Source: an uncultured bacterium (GTDB taxonomy: Bacteria > Desulfobacterota > Binatia > UBA1149 > CAITLU01). Taken from it: a stretch of 38,696 nt of DNA. The notes below the pieces were generated by a model, which was given only the letters and a program-made list of their open reading frames with translations, was not told the origin of the DNA and made no database searches. The position numbers and the translations under genes were made by a program. The stretch lies in contig CAITLU010000043.1 of assembly GCA_903893315.1 (NCBI GenBank), positions 1 through 38,696 on the forward strand. Reading direction: 5' to 3'. This document shows, in pieces, positions 32,855 through 38,696 of the stretch (position 1 is its first letter; the number at the start of each line of letters is the position of its first letter).

Positions 32855-33987
32855 AGGTCGCTGTCGGGGCGGTTGCAGGAACCCTGGGCGGGCCTGCCAC
32901 TTACGCTGTCGAGTTGGTGAAAGCGCTGGTACGGGCTTTTCCCGAGGATAGCTACGTGGTGCTCACCGACCGCCCCGAGTCGTTCGATTCATTCGTCGAA
33001 ACCCGCCGCGTGCCTCTCGAATCGGCCTGGATGCAGCCGCTGTGGGACCACCTGCGGGTGCCGCGGGTACTCGCCCGCGAGCGTTTCGATCTCTACCACG
33101 CGACCAAGGGAGCGCTGCCGCGCTTGGCGCACCCGCCGTCGGTGGTGACCGTGCACGATCTGGCCAGCTATGTGATGCCGGAGACCTTCAGTCTGGCTCA
33201 GCGCATTCATCTACGGTGGGAGACGCCGCGAGCAGTTGCCAGAGCCGCAGCCATCGTGGTTCCGTCGGCGAGCACTGCTGCCGACGTGGAGCGCCTCTTC
33301 CCCGCCGCTGTCGGAAAATTGCGGACGATTCCCGAGGCCGCAGGCGCCAACGTGAGGCCGGTCAGCGCCGCCGAGGTTGCGGCCTGGCGCGCGCGGCACG
33401 GTCTTGGCGAGAGTTCGGGGCGTGCGCTGTGCGGATACCTGGGCACCATACAGCCGCGCAAGAACCTCGAACTTCTCGTCGCGTCCTTTGTGCGCGCCGC
33501 CGGTGATCGCGATTGGCGTCTGGTGCTGGCCGGTCGCCTGCGGCCGGGATATCGCCCGGCTTGTCTGCAAAGCGGTGATCCGCGCGTCGTCTACATCGGA
33601 CCGCTGCCCGACGAGGAGGTGGCGCTGTTCTTCGGCGCTCTGCGCTGCATGGTGTCGCCTTCGGCCTATGAAGGGTTCGGTCTTACTTTAATCGAGGCCA
33701 TGGCGTGCGGCTGCCCGGTGGTGGCGTTGCGCAACAGTTCGTTGCCCGAGGTCGTCGGTGACGGCGGCGTGCTGGTTGATGCCGCTGAGGTATCGGCCTT
33801 GGCGCCGGCGATCGAAAGGCTGATGAGCGACGACGCGGCGGTGGCCGATATGTCGCGCAAGGGCCGCGCACGCGCCGCGCGGTTCTCGTGGAGAGAAGCC
33901 GCGCTGCGCACGCGCACTGTCTACGAGGAAGTCGCTGGTTGCTGCGGCGCTGCGACCGCCGGCGCGAGGGACGGAGCGAATAAGTGA
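32851..33987 (+). CDS. GT4 family glycosyltransferase
   Basis: A 378-residue GT-B fold glycosyltransferase, entirely cytoplasmic. The N-terminal glycine-rich loop (VGAVAGTLGGPATYAVELVKAL) is typical of GT4. The C-terminal domain has GYLGTIQPRKNLELLVASF and the E-x7-E donor-binding motif as Glu274/Glu282 (YEGFGLTLIEAMACG). The likely donor is GDP-mannose or another NDP-hexose, and the acceptor a growing lipid-linked glycan. GTG 32851 is set by GGGAGG (32838-32843) and the GTGA overlap with the upstream stop; the next gene overlaps in the same way. This makes it the third enzyme of a coupled assembly run. Confidence 0.9.
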   Translation: MKVAVGAVAGTLGGPATYAVELVKALVRAFPEDSYVVLTDRPESFDSFVETRRVPLESAWMQPLWDHLRVPRVLARERFDLYHATKGALPRLAHPPSVVTVHDLASYVMPETFSLAQRIHLRWETPRAVARAAAIVVPSASTAADVERLFPAAVGKLRTIPEAAGANVRPVSAAEVAAWRARHGLGESSGRALCGYLGTIQPRKNLELLVASFVRAAGDRDWRLVLAGRLRPGYRPACLQSGDPRVVYIGPLPDEEVALFFGALRCMVSPSAYEGFGLTLIEAMACGCPVVALRNSSLPEVVGDGGVLVDAAEVSALAPAIERLMSDDAAVADMSRKGRARAARFSWREAALRTRTVYEEVAGCCGAATAGARDGANK

Positions 33988-34925
33988 GCGACCGGCAAGT
34001 ACAACGTGTTATGGCGGTGGTGCTCAACTGGAACGGGCTCGAGGACACGCTGGCCTGCGTGCGCAGCCTGCTCGCCGTCGAATTGCCGGCGGCGGTCACG
34101 CTCGACGTACTGGTCGTGGACAACGGCTCTCGCCAATCTCCGGCCGCCGCGCTGCGCGAAGCTGCTCCCCAGGTTCCGATCCTGTTTACCGGGCGCAATC
34201 TCGGCTACGCCGGCGGCAACAACGCCGGTCTTGCTTACGCGATTGCGCGCGGCAGCGATTTCGTGTGGGTGATCAACAACGACGCCGTGGTCGAACCCGG
34301 TGCGCTCGGGCCGTTGCTCGCCGCTGGCGCGCGCACGCCGCGCGCCGGCGTTCTCGGCAGCAAGATCCTGCGCGCCGACGATCCTTCGAGGTTGTGGGTG
34401 GCGTGGGGGCGCGTCACCTGGCGGCAAAGCCTCATCGCGCTCGAAGGCGAGGACGCCGCCGATGGTCCGGCCTTCGATGGTGAGCACGACGTCGAGTGGA
34501 TTCCGGGCTGCGCCGTGCTGTTTCGTGCACAGACGCTGCGCGAGGTCGGGTTCTTCGACGAGTCCTTCTTCGCCTACCACGAAGACGTCGATTGGGCCGC
34601 GCGCGCCTGGCGTGCGGGCTGGAGCAGTCGCTACGTGGGCGCTTCGCGGGTCGTTCACCGCGTGCACGGCAGCTCGGGCGGAGCGGCTTTCTACGGCGGC
34701 TTTCGTAAGTATCTCTCGGCTCGCAACAGCGTGCTCTACGCGCGCAAGCACGGCCGCTGGTGGCAGATCGCGTGGATGGCGGCGTGCATATTGGTGACTC
34801 TGCCGTTTCAATTCCTGCGCCGCGCCCTTCGCGGTGAGGCCGGTGGCGTGCGCATCAAGATTCGCGGTTGGCGTGACGGTGTTACCGGTCGGCCTCTTCC
34901 TCTGGAGGAACTGGGCCTGCGGTAA
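33984..34925 (+). CDS. GT2 family glycosyltransferase (rhamnosyltransferase-like)
   Basis: A 313-residue GT-A enzyme: VMAVVLNWNGLEDTLACVRSLL, VLVVDNGS, NLGYAGGNNAGL, NNDAVV at the DxD position, and FFDESFFAYHEDVDWAARAWRAG with the acceptor-side Glu-Asp. The last 50 residues contain a hydrophobic stretch (IAWMAACILVTLPFQFL) that may bind the membrane. It is related in type to the GT2 half of the upstream fusion, as both share the GGNN motif. GTG 33984 overlaps the GT4 stop (GTGA). It is followed by the hairpin-rich gap at 34926-35109, so this is the last gene of the first coupled block. Confidence 0.9.
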   Translation: MSDRQVQRVMAVVLNWNGLEDTLACVRSLLAVELPAAVTLDVLVVDNGSRQSPAAALREAAPQVPILFTGRNLGYAGGNNAGLAYAIARGSDFVWVINNDAVVEPGALGPLLAAGARTPRAGVLGSKILRADDPSRLWVAWGRVTWRQSLIALEGEDAADGPAFDGEHDVEWIPGCAVLFRAQTLREVGFFDESFFAYHEDVDWAARAWRAGWSSRYVGASRVVHRVHGSSGGAAFYGGFRKYLSARNSVLYARKHGRWWQIAWMAACILVTLPFQFLRRALRGEAGGVRIKIRGWRDGVTGRPLPLEELGLR

Positions 34926-34932
34926 GGTCGCT

Positions 34933-35029
34933 TGCGCGCGCACGGTGGTGGCCTCGGCGCGCGCATCGCCACGGCTCTCGCGATAGGAGAGCCGCGGCTT
35001 CTCGTGTAGCTTTCGCGGAATTTTCCGCG
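34933..35029. promoter_or_regulatory. Three consecutive inverted repeats between GT block and flippase
   Basis: Three inverted repeats lie in a row in the 184-bp gap. They are TGCGCGCG (34933-34940) / CGCGCGCA (34958-34965); CGGCTCTC (34972-34979) / GAGAGCCG (34987-34994); and CGCGGAA (35014-35020) / TTCCGCG (35023-35029). None is followed by a long T-run, though the last contains AATTTT at its centre. They could attenuate transcription, stabilise the upstream mRNA or bind a regulator. A gene is not visible in this gap. Confidence 0.45.
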
Positions 35030-35109
35030 CGGAGGATCGTCGTCATTCCAACCTGCAACGAAGCGCACAGGAGCGAGCAACTCGTCGCATCCGCCGGCCG
35101 GGGCGCCGA

Positions 35110-36588
35110 GTGAAGACGCGCAGCGACGGTGGCGAGCTGCACGCAGTCGGCCCGGTGGCGATCCGCGCGTGGTACGGACTGCTCACGCAGGCCGTCGACA
35201 AGGTCTTGCCGGTTCTCATCCTGCTGTATCTGGCGCGAGTGCTGGATCCGGCGGAATTCGGCGTCTACAGCTTCGTCATCGCCTACCTTGCCTTCTTCCA
35301 GATCGTCTCCGACTACAGCATCGACACCGTCCTGGTCAGGGCGATGAGCCAGGATCCTGACGACCGTGATGCGTTGCTGCGTGCTGGACTCGGGCTCAAG
35401 TTCACGATGGCGCTGGTGTCGGCGACTCTCGCGGTGGCCTTCGTCGGGCCGGCATCTGCCCACCAGACTCCGGTGTGGTTGATGGCGGTGGCATCTCTGA
35501 ATCTTCCAACCGCTCTGGGCGGTGCGTATCGGGCGTGGCAGCGGGCGCGTCTGGAGATCGGTACGCTGTTCCTGCAGGCCGCGCTGCGCTCGGGACTGCT
35601 GGCACTCGGTGTATTTGCCGTGGTGGAGGCCGGTGCCGGGCTCGAAGCGATTTTCGCGTCGATGTCGGCGGCCAATGCGATCACGTTCTTCGTGGTGGCC
35701 TGGACGGTGCGCAGGACGGTGAGGCCGGGACTTGCGTTCGACCTGCCGCGTTGGCGGCGTCTGGCCGGCGGAATCGCGCCGTTGATGCTCAACGCTTTCG
35801 CGATGACCATCAGCCTGCGCATAGGCCAGATTCTGTTGATGTCGCTGCGCGGGCCGGTCGAAGTCGGCGTGCTCGGTGCCGCCTCGCGCGTCACCGAAGC
35901 CTTCACGCTGCTGCCCGAGGCGCTGATGATCAGCGTATATCCTTTGATGGCCGGGCTGCACGCGCGCGAATCGCCGGCCCTGCTGCGTACCGCGGAACGT
36001 TCGGCGCGTTATCTGGTCGCCGCCACCGGCGTGCCGGTGGTCCTGTGTGCGGTGGCGGGCAACAGCATCATGAACCTGTTGTTCCCGCAGCAGGGAGTCG
36101 CGGCCGGGCCGGTGCTGTCGCTGCTCGCGTTCACTGCACTGTTTTCTGCCACCGGCACCGTGATCCTGAACCTGCTGGTGGCGACCCACGGCGAGAAGAC
36201 GCTGTCGCGCAACACGTTCGCGTTCGCGATAGTCAATCTGATCGCGTCGTTCTTCATGATCCGTGCTTACGGCGGGATCGGCGCCGCGTGGACCATGTTG
36301 CTCACCAGCGCTGCCTCGCAGGTTTCACTTGCGATGCTGCCTTCCACGCGCCGCTACGTGCGGGCGGTTCTGGGTCCGGCGGCGCGGGCTTTCGCGGCGG
36401 TCGCGGCAGCGGTTGTCGTCGGGCGTGCGAGCGGATTTGTGGGAGTCGCGCTGATATCTACCACGCTCGGCGCGTACGCCGCTGCGATACTGACGCTGCG
36501 CATCTGCGGCGTCGAAGAACTGCGCCTGCTCCGGGCCGCCGTGGCCGGAAACCGCGGCGCCACAGCTGCCGAGCGGGAGGACCGGTGA
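35110..36588 (+). CDS. Wzx-type polysaccharide/lipid-linked oligosaccharide flippase
   Basis: A 492-residue integral membrane protein of the MOP superfamily (PST/Wzx-like), with about 12-14 TM helices. The first helices contain VLPVLILLYLARVLDPAEFGVYSFVIAYLAFF, with the typical L-x-P-x-E-F/Y-G-x-Y/F motif after TM1. The middle contains SLRIGQILLMSLRGPVEVGVLGAASRV, the standard TM7 region. Such proteins move undecaprenyl-pyrophosphate-linked oligosaccharide units from the cytoplasmic to the periplasmic face of the inner membrane. This matches the neighbouring GT4/GT2 assembly enzymes and periplasmic GT-C enzymes. It starts with GTG 35110 and has no strong ribosome binding site. The stop overlaps the following methyltransferase GTG (GTGA). 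Confidence 0.9.
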   Translation: MKTRSDGGELHAVGPVAIRAWYGLLTQAVDKVLPVLILLYLARVLDPAEFGVYSFVIAYLAFFQIVSDYSIDTVLVRAMSQDPDDRDALLRAGLGLKFTMALVSATLAVAFVGPASAHQTPVWLMAVASLNLPTALGGAYRAWQRARLEIGTLFLQAALRSGLLALGVFAVVEAGAGLEAIFASMSAANAITFFVVAWTVRRTVRPGLAFDLPRWRRLAGGIAPLMLNAFAMTISLRIGQILLMSLRGPVEVGVLGAASRVTEAFTLLPEALMISVYPLMAGLHARESPALLRTAERSARYLVAATGVPVVLCAVAGNSIMNLLFPQQGVAAGPVLSLLAFTALFSATGTVILNLLVATHGEKTLSRNTFAFAIVNLIASFFMIRAYGGIGAAWTMLLTSAASQVSLAMLPSTRRYVRAVLGPAARAFAAVAAAVVVGRASGFVGVALISTTLGAYAAAILTLRICGVEELRLLRAAVAGNRGATAAEREDR

Positions 36589-37508
36589 GCGGTTCTTCGA
36601 GAACCTCGCTGCCGCGCTGCAATCTGTGCGCGAGCGAACGCATTGCCGTCTATCACGACCAGGGCTATCGGTGCGTGGTCAAGTGTCGCGACTGTCGTTT
36701 CGTGTTCGTCGATCCGCTGCCGACACCCGAACAGAAAGCCGAAATCGAACGCCTCGCCTACGACGGCGACATGCTCCCCGAGGTCGCCGATTTCTTCCGT
36801 AATTGTCACCGCGACTTCAAGGACGATCCTGTCATCGAGGCCTTCCGTCACGGGTTGCGGTGGCTCGGCGCGCATCGAAAGCCGGGGCGCCTGCTCGACG
36901 TCGGTCCCGGCACGGGAATCTTCCTCCACCTCGCCCGCGCCGAGTTCGGCTGGGAACCGTTCGGCATCGACATCTGTCAGGAGAGTGCCGACAAGGCCCG
37001 CGCCGAGTTCGGCATCGTCTTGCAGGTCGGCGACTTTGACACCTACCCCTGGGAACCCGCCGGCTTCGATGCAGTGACGATGCTCGACATGCTCGAACAC
37101 ACGCTGGATCCGGCGGCGTCGCTCAGGCGCGCCTGGCAACTGCTCAAGCCCGGCGGCGTGCTCTACATCGCGGTCCCGAATCAGCACTGTCTGATGACTG
37201 TGCTGCTCGACTGGTACATCCGGATGCGCGGCCCCGGCTACGGCTTCTTCCTGGAACGTCTCTACGTGCCGCCTCACGTCTACTACTTCAATCCGGAGAC
37301 GCTGCGGAGCATGCTTGAGCGTGCCGGTTTCGAGACCGTCGAGGTCTGCACCGGCAACGTCTACCTGGGACGCTATCGCTTGAAGCTCGGCATGCGCATC
37401 CTGATGGAACTGGTGTTGAAGACCGGAAGGCTCGCCGGAATGGGTGCGAAAGTGTTGGCGCTTGCACGCAAGCCCGAAGTGTCCGGGGACTGCGCGCATG
37501 AAGCATGA
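36585..37508 (+). CDS. Zinc-ribbon class I SAM methyltransferase
   Basis: A 307-residue protein. The N-terminus has a C4 zinc ribbon (RCNLCAS ... VKCRDCRF, two CxxC pairs about 22 apart), followed by FVDPLPTPEQ, the usual link in this family. A class I methyltransferase domain (about residues 95-215) has motif I LLDVGPGTGIFL and a post-I acidic residue (GIDIC). Motif IV is represented by VTMLDMLEHTLDP, then LKPGGVLYIAVPN. Family members methylate sugars or lipid-linked glycans and sometimes other small molecules; in this locus a sugar O- or C-methylation is likely but unproven. The start is GTG 36585 within the GTGA overlap, with GGGAGG 6 nt upstream. Confidence 0.87.
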   Translation: MSGSSRTSLPRCNLCASERIAVYHDQGYRCVVKCRDCRFVFVDPLPTPEQKAEIERLAYDGDMLPEVADFFRNCHRDFKDDPVIEAFRHGLRWLGAHRKPGRLLDVGPGTGIFLHLARAEFGWEPFGIDICQESADKARAEFGIVLQVGDFDTYPWEPAGFDAVTMLDMLEHTLDPAASLRRAWQLLKPGGVLYIAVPNQHCLMTVLLDWYIRMRGPGYGFFLERLYVPPHVYYFNPETLRSMLERAGFETVEVCTGNVYLGRYRLKLGMRILMELVLKTGRLAGMGAKVLALARKPEVSGDCAHEA

Positions 37509-37568
37509 TCGATGCCGGTTGAGGCAGCGCGAGATGGCAACGAGACCCGGCGCTGAGGAGTTGCGCGT

Positions 37569-38696
37569 TCAGTTCCCGGTAGCCGGGTTTTCTGCAGCCT
37601 GAGTGAGGTTCTGCGCAGCGGCGGCTGGGGCGTTGCGATGCAGAAGCAGGACCTCGCTGTTGCCCGGCGGCAGCCAGCGTTGCCACTGATTTCGCTGCGC
37701 GATCGCGTAGCCGTCGAGGGGACCGAAGCTGACGATCCACTCGTCGTCGAGCACCCACCACCAACTCTTGACCGACGGTGCCTGTCCGGGCTTCACCGCC
37801 GCATCGCTCGGCGAGGTACGCAGACGAGCGGCAAGGCGCTCGGCGTTGTATTCCATGCCGCCGTCGATGCTCGACGCATCGACTCCGCGCGCTTCGAGAT
37901 TTTCGAGCAGCTTCCAGCGTGCGCGATTCCATTCCATCCAGTCGTGGGTTCCGGCCAGCGAGAACAGCGCCATCAGCGCGGTCAGCGCCAGCGATGCGGC
38001 GCCGCTGCGCGCCTGCGGTCGTGCAGCCACCGCTGCCGCCAGACCCAGAGGCGCGATCGCGATCAGGTAGCGATCGAAGTAGTAGGCCGACTGCGCCAGA
38101 GAGCCGACTGCCGACAGTACGAAAGCCAGCAGCACGAAGGCTTTCGCCGGATCGCGCAGCCACGGCGCTCTTTCCGAATCCGATCCGAACATCAGGCTCG
38201 ACCATCTCGCGATCAACAGGCTCGCGGAGATGATGGAGAGAGCGCTCAGCGGCAGTCGCAGTCCCAGGCCGGCGCGCGGAAGACGCTCCATCGCCAGGAA
38301 GAATGAGTCGCGCAGGGTCACGCAGCCGACGCCGAGGTCGTAGAGCACGTTGGTGAGGTAAAACATGACTGCGCCTTCGCGCAGGTACAGAAACAGCGCC
38401 AGACCGGTGAGCAGCGCCGCTGCCGCTGCCGCGATCCGCCGTTCGCGGAGACCGGCGGGTATGCTGGTGAGTCCCACGGGCGCCAACAGGAAGCCGACCG
38501 TCACCACGCCGCGAAACGCCGCGTTGCCGATTTCGAGCAGCGGTGTGGAGGCGGCTTCGCTGACTTTGTTGTGCACCGCCTGCGGAACGCCCAGTCCCAT
38601 GACGATCCAGGCCGCGTAGGCGGCGGCCGCTGCCAGCGGCAGGCCGACCGCGCAGGCGGCGTTGCCTGCGCGCCGTCGCAGCGGCAGGTCGGCGGC
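37569..38696 (-). CDS. Probable GT-C-like membrane protein (5' end beyond window)
   Basis: A minus-strand frame that is open to the window edge; the visible 375 residues are the C-terminal part. An ATG at 38600 exists, but the frame continues upstream with a hydrophobic helix (AVGLPLAAAAAYAAWIV), so the gene is cut rather than starting there. About six to seven TM helices (visible residues 10-240) include AYYFDRYLIAIAPLGLAAAVA, like the last membrane region of GT39/ArnT-like enzymes. A soluble periplasmic C-terminal domain of about 120 residues follows (HDWMEWNRARWKLLENLEARGVD ... WWWVLDDEWIVSFG). The catalytic first loop lies outside the window. It converges on the methyltransferase with a 60-bp gap and no clear terminator. 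Confidence 0.65.
   Translation of the reverse strand, partial: AADLPLRRRAGNAACAVGLPLAAAAAYAAWIVMGLGVPQAVHNKVSEAASTPLLEIGNAAFRGVVTVGFLLAPVGLTSIPAGLRERRIAAAAAALLTGLALFLYLREGAVMFYLTNVLYDLGVGCVTLRDSFFLAMERLPRAGLGLRLPLSALSIISASLLIARWSSLMFGSDSERAPWLRDPAKAFVLLAFVLSAVGSLAQSAYYFDRYLIAIAPLGLAAAVAARPQARSGAASLALTALMALFSLAGTHDWMEWNRARWKLLENLEARGVDASSIDGGMEYNAERLAARLRTSPSDAAVKPGQAPSVKSWWWVLDDEWIVSFGPLDGYAIAQRNQWQRWLPPGNSEVLLLHRNAPAAAAQNLTQAAENPATGN

Noticed and set aside
35475-37508. Methyltransferase extended to 677 residues
   Set aside because: The N-terminal 370 codons are a Gly/Arg-rich shadow of the flippase; GTG 36585 starts directly before the zinc ribbon.
1-38696. tRNA, rRNA, CRISPR arrays, insertion sequences or prophage genes
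   Set aside because: No T-loop-like GGTTCRA blocks in a cloverleaf context, no regularly spaced repeats and no transposase or integrase motifs were seen by eye; a tRNAscan or ISfinder run was not possible.

Overview
The window is a high-GC (roughly two-thirds G+C by eye) bacterial chromosome segment. It has short intergenic gaps, many GTG or TTG starts and many stop/start overlaps (ATGA, GTGA, TTGA, TGATG). An outer membrane is indicated by a Braun/OprI-type lipoprotein, a signal-peptide-bearing probable beta-barrel protein and a Wzx-type flippase, so the host is Gram-negative. Together with MutS2, a tandem MaoC hydratase, a CofC/FbiD-type F420 biosynthesis enzyme and an MMPL-cNMP fusion, this suggests an uncultured deep-branching lineage (for example Binatota, Rokubacteria-like or Desulfobacterota-like). 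That placement is inference only. I saw no rRNA, tRNA, CRISPR array, IS element or prophage gene.

Left part (about 1-9.1 kb, all + strand): the 3' end of a coiled-coil protein, trmJ, a small ABM-domain protein behind a possible attenuator, an MMPL/RND-type transporter fused to a cyclic-nucleotide-binding domain, a zinc alcohol dehydrogenase coupled to an exported protein of unknown function, a tandem MaoC hydratase with its own promoter, and an NCS2-like permease.

Middle part (about 9.2-22.4 kb, mixed strands): a probable outer-membrane beta-barrel protein downstream of a MASE1-PAS hybrid histidine kinase (both -), mutS2 (-), a gamma-glutamylcyclotransferase (+), cofC/fbiD (-), the operon rsmD-coaD-aminotransferase (+) with a good promoter, a Nudix hydrolase (-) divergent from two overlapping zinc dehydrogenases (+), and a tiny alanine-zipper lipoprotein (-) whose predicted mature form is 58 residues and ends Arg-Lys like E. 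coli Lpp.

Right part (about 22.9-38.7 kb): a surface-glycan or glycoprotein locus. It holds a TMTC-like GT-C glycosyltransferase with TPRs, translationally coupled to a membrane sulfatase-superfamily protein that lacks the formylglycine motif. Next come a large GT-C-like membrane protein (-) and a monocistronic secreted eight-cysteine protein (-) with a near-consensus promoter, a strong ribosome binding site and a perfect terminator. These are followed by a polyprenyl-phosphate-sugar-synthase-like GT2, a GT4-GT2 fusion, a GT4, a GT2, a Wzx-type flippase, a zinc-ribbon methyltransferase, and a second GT-C-like protein (-) cut by the window end.

Working model (inference): the GT2 enzyme makes a polyprenyl-linked sugar donor, the GT4/GT2 enzymes build a lipid-linked oligosaccharide, the flippase exports it, and the GT-C enzymes transfer sugars in the periplasm. 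The sulfatase-like protein may decorate the product. The abundant secreted protein lying among these genes is a candidate acceptor. The most interesting items are the MMPL-cNMP fusion, the secreted eight-cysteine protein, the TMTC-like/sulfatase-like pair, the Lpp-like lipoprotein with two extra cysteines, and several strong inverted repeats in intergenic gaps.
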